A stretch of 6,139 bases of DNA from Thiohalophilus sp046483665 (GCF_046483665.1 NZ_JAWOCR010000019.1:1-6139), one strand, 5' to 3'; shown: positions 1 to 6,139, numbered from the stretch's first letter. The notes: a model not told the origin generated them from the sequence alone. A program made the numbers and translations.

Positions 1-545
1 TGATCTGGGGGCTGGATCTGACCGGTAAGCAGGATACCAGCGGTACAACGCACAACATCCTCGGTATCGTGGAGCATGCCTCACGCGCCAGTCTGGTTCT
101 CTCCGGTTTGAAAGACAAGGTCAGCCTCACCCTGCTTCGACACCTCCTGAACGCCATCGAACAGTACGGCAAGCCGAAGATGATCCGGACCGATAATGAA
201 TCGATCTTTACTTCACGACTGTTTCGTTTTGGGCTGTGGTGGTTGGGTATCCGGCATCAGAAGACGGACAAGGGGTGTCCGTGGATGAACGGCAGAGTCG
301 AGCGGTTCTTCGGCACGCTCAAGCAAAAGCTCGATCTGTGGGAAGTGGATAATCAGACATAGCTTAACGGTGCGCTGGGACAGTTTCGATGCTGGTATAA
401 TCATATACGGCCGCATCAAAACTTGGACGGACGGACGCCGGCCGAGGTCTGGCAAGGCGTGGATATTTTCGCTAACCGGCCGCGCCGGGAGTATTACTAT
501 AGTGCCTGGGATGGATTGCTGACGGGGTATTATCTGCGGCTGTAG
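1..545 (+). pseudogene. DDE (rve-type) IS transposase, 3' part, interrupted by an in-frame TAG
   Basis: This is the catalytic and C-terminal part of an insertion-sequence transposase with a retroviral-integrase fold. The 5' end lies outside the window; the frame begins at base 3 and ends with TAG at 543-545. The DDE triad is visible: Asp in WGLDLTG (bases 15-17), Asp in IRTDNE (192-194) and Glu in NGRVERFFG (300-302). The second Asp and the Glu are 36 residues apart, the usual D(35)E spacing of IS3/IS481-like enzymes. The typical tail WYNHIRPHQ...GRTPAEVW follows. The frame is cut by TAG at 360-362, yet reading continues in the same frame through the conserved tail. A single CAG-to-TAG change therefore explains the break. 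The GTG at 69 is an internal codon, not a start, because homology extends upstream of it. The exact IS family is not certain. The terminal repeats were not identified. Confidence 0.9.
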
Positions 546-546
546 A

Positions 547-562
547 TCGGCATTGATGCCGA
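547..562. repeat. Short perfect inverted repeat just after the transposase stop
   Basis: TCGGCAT (547-553) is followed by TG and then ATGCCGA (556-562), one base beyond the transposase stop codon. It could form a small hairpin at the 3' end of the transposase transcript. No T-run follows, so it is not a convincing intrinsic terminator. It may belong to the IS end, but the other end of the element is outside the window and this cannot be tested here. Confidence 0.4.
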
Positions 563-799
563 CAAACCTCTCAGGTGGGCAGCCAGGTCGGCTGTCCGGG
601 GAAACCTGTGTCTGTCAGGTAAATATCCGGTTGAAACAGGCCAGATCGGTGAAGGTTATCGGCAGTTTGCAGAGACGGATTTTGCAAAACGTGATGTAGT
701 ACCGCTTGAATAGCGGTTGAGGTTGAAATTTCAGGGATGAAAACAGCCTGGCGGGTATTGTGGACGGGTGGACGGGACACCTGCCTGTCCAAAACTCCC

Positions 800-824
800 G
801 GGAACTATAGGGACTTTATGGGAC
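800..824. repeat. Three GGGA(A)C words at exact 10-bp spacing
   Basis: GGGAAC starts at 800, GGGAC at 810 and GGGAC at 820, separated by A/T-rich spacers, so all three lie on the same face of the helix. A further GGGAC starts at 774. Short direct repeats in helical phase next to a tRNA 3' end resemble the arm-type binding sites used by tyrosine integrases. No integrase gene is present in the window to support this, so the repeat is observed and the function is a guess. Confidence 0.5.
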
Positions 825-893
825 GATAAGCTGTTGTTTTATTTTGAGTTATTCAGGTTATGGAACTTCCTGAAACCTCATGGAACCTTGAAA

Positions 894-1265
894 TGGTGCC
901 CGGGGCCGGAATCGAACCGGCACGGTCGCAATGACCGAGGGATTTTCTTACCACTACAACTTTCGCTGCTGCGTACTTGAAACGCATTTGTGGCCTGGAC
1001 TTTATCTTTACCCTATTCTACGTTAGTAAAACTTAGGCAGGAGCCGTCAAGTCTCTACACTTTCCCGTGATAGTGACGAGATACGAGGGAATTCCCGAAC
1101 TATCGGTACCCGTAACCCGCTACTGTTTTATCGGGCTTAGCTCGGGATTGCCACCACCCTGCGTGCTGAGGTTTCCCCGAATTTGACTCCATTCACACCG
1201 GCCGTTTCCGAACCGGGTGCTCAATATTTTAAGTCCCTTGCGTCTACCAGTTTCGCCACCCGGGC
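894..1265 (-). tRNA. tRNA-Leu(UAA), split in the anticodon by a group I intron
   Basis: This gene decodes UUA/UUG leucine codons. Exon 1 is 1265 down to 1231 (35 nt) and exon 2 is 946 down to 894 (53 nt), giving an 88-nt mature tRNA with encoded CCA. The acceptor stem pairs GCCCGGG (1265-1259) with CCCGGGC (904-898), followed by discriminator A and CCA (896-894). The D arm has GCG/CGC around a loop with GG. The anticodon arm pairs AGGGA with TCCCT around the loop CTTAAAA, so the anticodon is UAA. The long variable arm CGGTC/GACCG marks a class II tRNA. The T arm is GCCGG-TTCGATT-CCGGC. All stems close only when the 284 nt at 947-1230 are removed, which places the insertion between U34 and A35. 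No second copy of the gene is visible, so splicing is probably needed for function. The symbol is left empty because naming differs among genomes. Confidence 0.97.
947..1230 (-). ncRNA. Group I intron (IC3-like) in tRNA-Leu(UAA)
   Basis: This 284-nt intron has a full group I core, read on the minus strand. P1 pairs exon CUU plus intron AA (1233-1229) with UUGAG (1224-1220), leaving the diagnostic U-G pair at the 5' splice site. P3 is GGAGUC (1190-1185) with GGCUCC (1045-1040). P4 is UUCGGG (1181-1176) with CCCGAG (1146-1141), in the GGGAAACC...GGCAAUCC context typical of these introns. P7, the guanosine site, is GACUU (1053-1049) with AAGUC (1002-998). P9 is GCCAC (994-990) with GUGGU (954-950), and a GAAA-capped hairpin lies at 969-956. 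The last base, 947, is the terminal G. A P6-side extension pairs CCGAUAGU (1106-1099) with ACUAUC-A-CGG (1074-1065). Site and core match, from memory, the cyanobacterial tRNA-Leu introns. No homing endonuclease frame is present; the small minus-strand frame crossing it is a chance reading. Self-splicing is inferred from structure. Confidence 0.95.
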
Positions 1266-1283
1266 TGCGGCGTGACAGCCAGT

Positions 1284-1312
1284 ATTTTACACAAATCACT
1301 GTGGGTTTTGAA
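1284..1312 (-). promoter_or_regulatory. Candidate sigma-70 promoter of the split tRNA-Leu gene
   Basis: On the minus strand, TTCAAA (1312-1307) and TAAAAT (1289-1284) are separated by 17 bp. They match TTGACA at four of six positions and TATAAT at five of six. Transcription would start near 1277, about a dozen bases before the tRNA 5' end at 1265, a usual distance for a tRNA gene. This suggests the tRNA has its own promoter rather than depending on the chemoreceptor gene upstream. Confidence 0.55.
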
Positions 1313-1336
1313 AGGAAAAGAAAGCGGGTTTGGGGG

Positions 1337-1377
1337 CCTTCAAAAACATATATAAACAACTGTTTTTGAAGGTTTTT
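1337..1377 (+). terminator. Perfect 11-bp inverted repeat followed by a T-run (terminator-like)
   Basis: CCTTCAAAAAC (1337-1347) and GTTTTTGAAGG (1362-1372) are perfect reverse complements around a 14-nt AT-rich loop. TTTTT (1373-1377) follows on the plus strand. This is the form of an intrinsic terminator reading rightward, with a weak AT-rich stem, but no plus-strand gene leads into it apart from the distant transposase. On the minus strand it lies between the chemoreceptor stop and the tRNA promoter, where the hairpin would be followed by a C-rich stretch rather than Ts. It may end antisense or minus-strand transcription, or be a protein-binding palindrome. Confidence 0.45.
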
Positions 1378-1511
1378 AATTCGGCCTCTGAGATACCGCT
1401 ATTTATCACCCGGTAGTTATTGCAGCGGCCAAATCCCCCTCCCGGCTGATTAATAACTCAGCAGAGGTCGTATCCAGTCCATGGAACGTGCTTGTATGCA
1501 ACCCCGGGCTG

Positions 1512-3092
1512 TTACTGTTTAGACCAGAATTCTTCGGAGAGTATTTGCAGATCGTTTGCTACTTTAGATACTTCCTTGCCAGAGGCTTCACTCTCCTGGA
1601 ATGAGCTAACATTTTTCTCAGCGACATCCCGTATACGAGTGATGCTTTGATTCACTTCCTCGGCCACGGTGGTCTGTTCAGTCACCGCGTCTGATATCTG
1701 GGTACTCATTTCTGTAATGGTGTTAACCGATGTCATGATCTCGCCAAGCGACTTGCTGGCCTCCTGAGCCTGGGCCACCGTACTGTCAGCCTGTTCGTTA
1801 CTTTTAGCCATGACGTCAACGGCTTGCTTGCTCGCACTTTGCAGTTTTTCGATTGTTTGCTGTATCACGCTGGTTGATTCCTGGGTGCGTGAGGCCAGAC
1901 TCCGGACCTCGTCGGCGACCACCGCGAAGCCCCGGCCCTGGTCGCCAGCACGAGCGGCTTCAATCGCCGCATTCAAAGCAAGCAGATTTGTCTGATCAGC
2001 AATGCCGGTAATGACATCTACCACGGTGCTGATTTCCGTGCTGTCTTGTTGCAACTGATTTATAACGGTCGATATATTTTGTATTTCAGTTGAAAGTTCG
2101 TTAATGAATCGTGTGGTTGTATCAACCACCTGCTGACCTTTTTGGGTTTCCGCCGTCGCCTGATTGGCGGCTTCAGCTGTGGCTTTTGCCCGGTCTTCCA
2201 CACCACGAATCGATGTTGTCATTTCATTCATGGCGGTGGCCACCTGGTCTGTCTCGGAATACTGGCGCTGGATCATCTCCTGGCTGCCTTCCATATTCGA
2301 CAGCAGGGCATCGGAGCTGCTTTTAAGAATATTCGAGGTGTCGGAGATACGACCGACTACGCCGCCTGTAGAAGACGCCAGTTTTTTCAGTGCCAGAAGA
2401 ATTTGGCCTGCTTCATCATTACGCCCTGTATATATCCAGCGTGCGACAGGATTGTTATAAACCTTTTCAGCAGCTTTGACGGCGCGATTTATCGGATTCA
2501 AAATGTAAAATGCAGCAGCCCCTCCCAGAGCACTACCCGCTAACCAGGCCACCAGCATCGGTATAAGGTTTAAACCGCCGAAGACGGCCAGACCGGATAG
2601 TATGGCCAGCCACACGATGCTTGTTAGCAGAATCAGACGCCCCAGAAGCGGTATCTTGCGTGATTTGACATAGCGCGGTATTTTCCCATCCATGAGGGGT
2701 TTGTAAACCTTCTCTGCCCGCTCAACATGCTCGCGTTTTGGTTTACGTCGCACCGATTGATATTCAATCGGTTGACCGTTTTTGGTTATCGGGCTCACGA
2801 AAGCATCGACCCAGTAATGGTCACCATCTTTGCGGCGATTTTTGACCATGCCCATCCAGGTCTCACCCGCCTTGACGTGGCTCCACAAATCCTCAAAAGC
2901 GGCCGGTGGCATTTCCGGGTGCCGGACAACGTTATGATTTTTACCCAGTAGTTCTTCTGACTGAAAACCACTGATGCGTAAAAAATCATCGTTAAAATAA
3001 GAGATGGCCCCCTTCAGATCTGTCGTAGACAGAATATTGGCATCCGAAGGATAGTCATATTCTCGATTTGTAATGGGATGGTTCTTTTTCAT
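1512..3092 (-). CDS. Aer-like PAS-containing methyl-accepting chemotaxis protein
   Basis: A 526-residue receptor that should sense redox or energy state through an N-terminal PAS domain and signal to CheA/CheW. The PAS domain (about 15-120) is collinear with E. coli Aer: STTDL at 22-26, HNVVRHPEMP at 53-62 with Arg57 and His58, Trp70, and NRRKDGDHYW at 85-94. Arg57, His58 and Trp70 are positions implicated in FAD binding in Aer; Aer Asp60 is Glu60 here. Two hydrophobic segments (about 150-172 and 177-198) form a membrane hairpin with almost no periplasmic loop. A HAMP-like linker follows (about 199-250), then a long helical signalling domain. Its conserved tip, about 360-400, reads DQTNLLALNAAIEAARAG...GRGFAVVADEVR. 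The C-terminus (EEFWSKQ) lacks the NWETF-type pentapeptide that recruits CheR/CheB. The ATG at 3092 has GAAGG 9 nt upstream and starts level with Aer. FAD binding and aerotaxis are inferred. It could instead sense another PAS ligand. Confidence 0.95.
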   Translation of the reverse strand: MKKNHPITNREYDYPSDANILSTTDLKGAISYFNDDFLRISGFQSEELLGKNHNVVRHPEMPPAAFEDLWSHVKAGETWMGMVKNRRKDGDHYWVDAFVSPITKNGQPIEYQSVRRKPKREHVERAEKVYKPLMDGKIPRYVKSRKIPLLGRLILLTSIVWLAILSGLAVFGGLNLIPMLVAWLAGSALGGAAAFYILNPINRAVKAAEKVYNNPVARWIYTGRNDEAGQILLALKKLASSTGGVVGRISDTSNILKSSSDALLSNMEGSQEMIQRQYSETDQVATAMNEMTTSIRGVEDRAKATAEAANQATAETQKGQQVVDTTTRFINELSTEIQNISTVINQLQQDSTEISTVVDVITGIADQTNLLALNAAIEAARAGDQGRGFAVVADEVRSLASRTQESTSVIQQTIEKLQSASKQAVDVMAKSNEQADSTVAQAQEASKSLGEIMTSVNTITEMSTQISDAVTEQTTVAEEVNQSITRIRDVAEKNVSSFQESEASGKEVSKVANDLQILSEEFWSKQ

Positions 3093-3101
3093 ATGTTTAC
3101 G

Positions 3102-3106
3102 CCTTC
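3102..3106 (-). promoter_or_regulatory. Ribosome-binding site of the Aer-like receptor gene
   Basis: GAAGG on the minus strand lies 9 nt before the ATG at 3092-3090. It supports this start, which also gives an N-terminus of the same length as E. coli Aer. Confidence 0.6.
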
Positions 3107-3670
3107 AGTTTTCGAAGTGACTGATTTTCATAACATCGTCTTGTCGACGGCAAATTTGACTGAATTCGCTGCTTTATTTGTCACAAATTTGGCTCGTCCC
3201 TGCGGTACCCGGATGCCTGGTTCTATCTGCGATGGTCAAACTGATCCTTGTTCCTGTCGTGGCTGATTTCATTATTCCAATTAAGCCATTATTTACAGAT
3301 GTCCTTTGCGTCAAATAACCTTTTTATAGATATGGCTATTATCCCTGCCAGATTAACTAACCGTTTCACTGTTTTTATCGTCTTGGCGCGCAATATCTTT
3401 ATAGTTCATAAGCAAAAAGTGTTTTTAACCGACGCCAGAGTAGTGAATGACACCGCACAGCTTCAACGCCAACGCGATACCGCATGCAGGTAGTCCGGAG
3501 GCGACTGTCTCATGATCTATTGGCGGGTTGGAGTGAACAGGCATATAGCGTGTGGGGAAGGCGCGAAAAGCGGCGTCCGGCAGTCAGATCAGCGGATGCC
3601 ACAACACCCGGGTTCATTTTTGTGACGGAACTTGCCGGGGTATCTGGCCGCAATGCGGTCATACCCTGTA

Positions 3671-3698
3671 GCGGCGATTTTGTCCGATAATCGGCCGC
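3671..3698. repeat. Imperfect 9-bp inverted repeat downstream of the kinase gene
   Basis: GCGGCGATT (3671-3679) pairs with AATCGGCCGC (3689-3698), leaving one bulged G and a 9-nt loop. Within it, CCGAT-A-ATCGG (3684-3694) is a second, overlapping palindrome, so two alternative folds exist. It sits 36 bases past the kinase stop codon and could be a transcript-end hairpin, but no T-run follows on the minus strand. Confidence 0.45.
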
Positions 3699-3705
3699 TC
3701 TGCTG

Positions 3706-3719
3706 TGTATTTAAATACA
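3706..3719. repeat. Perfect 14-bp palindrome TGTATTTAAATACA
   Basis: A perfect palindrome centred between 3712 and 3713, 14 bases past the kinase stop codon. Gapless AT-rich palindromes of this length are commonly dimeric regulator sites, but nothing here identifies a binding protein. It does not sit in front of a recognisable gene. Confidence 0.45.
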
Positions 3720-3733
3720 GGCACACCCCTCCT

Positions 3734-6139
3734 TCAGGGACTTCTTGCGACGAGACAGTGCTGTATCTTATCGAGAAATTGCGCCACATTCAGCGGCTTG
3801 GTCAGGTAGTCGATAAAACCGGCCTCCCTGGCGCGACTGATATCCTCCTTCATGGCATTGGCGCTGACCGCGATGACAGGTATCTCCCGTGTTTGTGAGT
3901 CGGCCTGCAAGCGTTGCAGTGCCTCATAACCGCTCATGTCAGGCAGGTTGATATCCATAAGAATCAACGCCGGCAATTCAGTTCTGGCAAGCTCGAGCCC
4001 TGCCCCGGCCGTGGTCGCTTCGAGTAATTGATAATCATCGCGCTTGGCGAGGAGTTTACGTACCAGATTGAGGTTAGCCGAATTATCCTCTACATAGAGA
4101 ATGCGCGTACGCCGATCACTGTCGTTGATTTTCCGGTTTTGCTCGACAACAGATTGATCTGCCTGGCTCTCGCCGGGTCCGGCCTTTTTCAGTTCTAACC
4201 AGAAGGTACTCCCCTCGCCCTTGACGCTGTCCATGCCAATTTTGCCGTGCATGGCTTCGACCAGGCGCCTGGACAGGGCCAGACCAATGCCGGTCCCCGC
4301 TACCCCATCATAAGCCGTTCCCAGACGCTCAAACGGTCTGAACAACAGGGCTTGATCCGCGGTATCGATTCCAGGGCCGGTATCGCTGATGGAAATTCGC
4401 AGAAAAGTATCAGAAGCCTCGTCGATCCAGAGTCGGATCCGACCATCCTGACGATTATATTTCACCGCGTTGGAAAGCAAGTTCACTATTACCTGCTCGA
4501 GCCGCGCGGAATCAGCCATCACCCATTCCTGCGTATTACCGGATGTTATAGAAATATTACGCTGCTCGGCGAGGGGTTGAAACTGCTGTACGCACTGCTC
4601 CAAAAGCGGCGCCAGATTGACCGGCTCGAGACTCAATTCAACCGGTTTGCTCTCAATGCGACTCACCTCGAGTATCTCGTTAATCAGCCCCAGCAAGTGG
4701 TTGCCCGCTTGCATGATCTCATCGAGATTTTCATTCTGCTGTGCATTAAGCGGATATTCAGGATCGGTTTGGAGTAATTGTCCAAAACCAAGAATGGCCG
4801 TCAGGGGGGTGCGAAGCTCGTGACTCATTTTTGAAAGAAACTCTGACTTGGCCGCATTGGCCTGCGCAGCTTCATCACGACTTAACCGGATTGCCGATTC
4901 GGCTTGCTTGCGTTCGGTTATGTCGTTGACAAAGGCGAAAAATTGCGGCTCCTGCCCCACCGTTTCCAGCCTGACATTCACTTCCACATCGATAATCCTC
5001 CCGTTTTTGGCGCGGTGCCGGGTATCAAACCTGTCCCATCCCTGATCGAGAATCTTTTCAATGTGTCTGGAAGTCTCTTCCGCGGTCTCGATAACTTCAA
5101 TGTCGGAAATATGTAACCGGAGCAGCTCATCCCGCTCATAACCTAACATCTGACAATAGGCCGGATTACAGTCATGAATATTACCTTGCATATCCGCAAG
5201 AAAAAAACCGTCCATCGCCGCATTGACAATCAGATTATTGCGATAACTCTGTTCTTCGACCTGTTCGGTTCGCGTTTTAACCAGTTCTTCCAGATGCTGC
5301 TGGTAATGCTCCAGCTCTATCTGGGCCTTTTTTTGCTCGGTGATATCCTGAACAGTGCCTCGAGATACAAGTGGCGTCCCGTCTTCTGCAAAGTCTGTAT
5401 TGCAGCGCTCTTCTACCCATTTGATTCGGCCATCGTTCATCAAGAGGCGATGAGCTATAATATAGGGCTTGCGATCGACAAGAGATTGCTGGTAGGCGGC
5501 ATCCACTGCTTCACGCTCATCCGGATGAACAAGCTCAAGAAACGTCCCATAATCGGGAGAGTAATGTGCTTTATCAAGTTCAAAAATAGCGTATATCGCA
5601 TCTGACCAGATTAGTCGACCAGTGAGCAGGTCAAGCTCCCAGTTACCAATCTTCGCGATCTCCTGGGCCTGGGACAGGCGTTTTTGACTGTCACGCAGCG
5701 CATTTTCCGCCTCAACACGGCCGGTAATATCCGTAATGATGGCAATCAGGCCGGTCAGCTCGCCCTGCGCGTCATACCTGTAGTCCCAATCGACACTGAC
5801 GGAGATTAAACAGCCGTCCCGGGTAATGTTTTGACCCATAAACGGTTCAGGTTGCGGCCTCAACTCAATCAGCCTGTGCAGATATTCCTGGAAACCTTGC
5901 TGTTGCGAAGGAACCAGGAACTCCCAGATCTTACATCCCACGAGAGTCCCGGGTTCGTAACCGAGCATGCGGGCATGTGCCGGGTTGGAGTAGATAATGG
6001 TTCCGGAAAGGTCCGTCTCCTGGATACCGTGCGGAATGGTTTCCAGTAAAATATTAAGATGTTCTTTTTGTTCGAATTGTTGTTGTTCGAGCAGTCTTCG
6101 CTCGGTGACGTCCTGACCAATCGCCAGCAGTGAAACAAG
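3734..6139 (-). CDS. Multi-PAS hybrid sensor histidine kinase, C-terminal part (start outside window)
   Basis: The open frame runs to the window edge without a stop, giving 801 visible residues. The Met at 5968 is internal, since PAS sequence continues upstream of it. Visible order: the end of one PAS/PAC unit (IGQDVTERR, about 7-15), then three further PAS domains (about 28-145, 155-272 and 307-420). Their PAC ends read ITDITGR, VQDITEQ and VNDITER. A coiled-coil-like linker precedes the last PAS. HisKA follows, with SHELRTPL and phosphoacceptor His at residue 440 (bases 4820-4822). The HATPase domain has NLLSN (553-557), DTGPGI (from 586) and GTGIGLALS. A C-terminal receiver has the acidic pair Glu684/Asp685, phosphoacceptor Asp729 (bases 3953-3955), Ser759 and Lys781. 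All key catalytic residues are present. No membrane segment is visible. Phosphate probably passes His to Asp and on to a separate Hpt protein. The signal and output are unknown. Confidence 0.95.
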   Translation of the reverse strand, partial: LVSLLAIGQDVTERRLLEQQQFEQKEHLNILLETIPHGIQETDLSGTIIYSNPAHARMLGYEPGTLVGCKIWEFLVPSQQQGFQEYLHRLIELRPQPEPFMGQNITRDGCLISVSVDWDYRYDAQGELTGLIAIITDITGRVEAENALRDSQKRLSQAQEIAKIGNWELDLLTGRLIWSDAIYAIFELDKAHYSPDYGTFLELVHPDEREAVDAAYQQSLVDRKPYIIAHRLLMNDGRIKWVEERCNTDFAEDGTPLVSRGTVQDITEQKKAQIELEHYQQHLEELVKTRTEQVEEQSYRNNLIVNAAMDGFFLADMQGNIHDCNPAYCQMLGYERDELLRLHISDIEVIETAEETSRHIEKILDQGWDRFDTRHRAKNGRIIDVEVNVRLETVGQEPQFFAFVNDITERKQAESAIRLSRDEAAQANAAKSEFLSKMSHELRTPLTAILGFGQLLQTDPEYPLNAQQNENLDEIMQAGNHLLGLINEILEVSRIESKPVELSLEPVNLAPLLEQCVQQFQPLAEQRNISITSGNTQEWVMADSARLEQVIVNLLSNAVKYNRQDGRIRLWIDEASDTFLRISISDTGPGIDTADQALLFRPFERLGTAYDGVAGTGIGLALSRRLVEAMHGKIGMDSVKGEGSTFWLELKKAGPGESQADQSVVEQNRKINDSDRRTRILYVEDNSANLNLVRKLLAKRDDYQLLEATTAGAGLELARTELPALILMDINLPDMSGYEALQRLQADSQTREIPVIAVSANAMKEDISRAREAGFIDYLTKPLNVAQFLDKIQHCLVARSP

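Larger units (their letters stand above)
546..893. other. Gene-poor stretch between the IS remnant and the tRNA 3' end
   Basis: I see no convincing gene in these 348 bases. The one longer open frame, on the minus strand at 571-792, starts with TTG, has no recognisable motif and no good ribosome-binding site. The stretch does hold small symmetrical elements: 547-562, ACCGCT/AGCGGT at 701-706 and 712-717, and TTCAGG/CCTGAA at 852-857 and 869-874. It also has a GGGAC repeat cluster at 800-824 and the word ATGGAAC twice, 20 bp apart (860 and 880). On the minus strand it is the 3' trailer of the tRNA gene, but no hairpin followed by a T-run marks a clear terminator. It may be the scar of an element once integrated at the tRNA; this is inference. 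Confidence 0.5.
3093..3733. other. Long intergenic region between two minus-strand sensory genes
   Basis: These 641 bases carry no gene I can support. Open frames on both strands are short, use TTG or other weak starts, and show no known motif. The part next to the chemoreceptor (3093-3450) is AT-rich and probably holds its promoter, but I found no clean sigma-70 pair and no sigma-28 flagellar promoter (TAAA-N15-GCCGATAA). The part next to the kinase stop (3671-3719) holds two palindromic structures listed separately. The size of the gap and the likely separate promoter argue against one operon for the two genes. Confidence 0.55.

Noticed and set aside
69..71. GTG at 69 as the start of the transposase fragment
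   Set aside because: The frame is open from base 3 and encodes the first catalytic Asp at 15-17, upstream of this codon.
571..792. Minus-strand 73-residue open frame beside the IS remnant
   Set aside because: It has a TTG start, no good ribosome-binding site, no recognisable motif, and it crosses several short repeats.
852..874. TTCAGG/CCTGAA hairpin as the tRNA terminator
   Set aside because: A short stem with no T-run after it on the minus strand; the following bases are mostly A.
768..980. Plus-strand 70-residue open frame
   Set aside because: It runs antisense through tRNA exon 2 and the intron 3' end, where RNA structure explains the sequence fully.
1120..1359. Minus-strand 79-residue open frame containing SPGGETGRRKGLKIL
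   Set aside because: This is the tRNA-Leu 5' exon and intron read as protein. Spurious peptides of this kind are a common artefact of tRNA-Leu genes.
3280..3330. GACGCAAAG on the minus strand upstream of the chemoreceptor, recalling the c-di-GMP (GEMM) riboswitch
   Set aside because: The GGGCAAACC partner segment, GAAA loop and second helix are not found around it, so the nine-base match looks accidental.
3589..3789. Minus-strand frame overlapping the kinase end, with AGGAGGGG directly after the kinase stop
   Set aside because: The Shine-Dalgarno-like run is real (3733-3726), but no ATG follows at a workable distance. The nearest GTG codons are 1 to 3 nt away, and the peptide resembles nothing I know.
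5966..5968. ATG at 5968 as the kinase start
   Set aside because: Upstream in frame there is continuous PAS-type sequence and the end of a further PAC motif up to the window edge.

Overview
The window reads as a chromosomal segment of a motile proteobacterium, most likely a gammaproteobacterium. The evidence is an Aer-type chemoreceptor that aligns position for position with E. coli Aer over its PAS domain, a PAS-rich hybrid histidine kinase, and a tRNA gene with its CCA end encoded. Codon use is balanced and the base composition is moderate. The exact taxon cannot be read from this stretch.

Layout, left to right. Positions 1-545 (+) hold the 3' part of a DDE transposase gene broken by one in-frame TAG. 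Positions 546-893 carry no convincing gene, but they contain short inverted repeats and a run of GGGAC words spaced 10 bp apart. Positions 894-1265 (-) hold the most notable feature: a tRNA-Leu(UAA) gene split in its anticodon, between U34 and A35, by a 284-nt group I intron of the cyanobacterial tRNA-Leu type. It has a promoter-like pair upstream. Positions 1266-1511 are intergenic and include a perfect 11-bp inverted repeat followed by five Ts. Positions 1512-3092 (-) encode a complete Aer-like methyl-accepting chemotaxis protein. Positions 3093-3733 are intergenic with two palindromic structures near the right edge. Positions 3734-6139 (-) encode the C-terminal 801 residues of a multi-PAS hybrid sensor histidine kinase whose start lies outside the window.

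How the parts relate. The two large minus-strand genes are both PAS-based sensory proteins. One feeds the flagellar motor through CheA/CheW; the other is a phosphorelay kinase. They are 640 bp apart and probably not one operon. The tRNA 3' end faces the damaged transposon, as expected at a tRNA integration hotspot, but no duplicated attachment site is visible here. The split tRNA gene is the item to follow up: it can only give a working tRNA-Leu if the intron is removed, which its complete group I core suggests it can do by itself.
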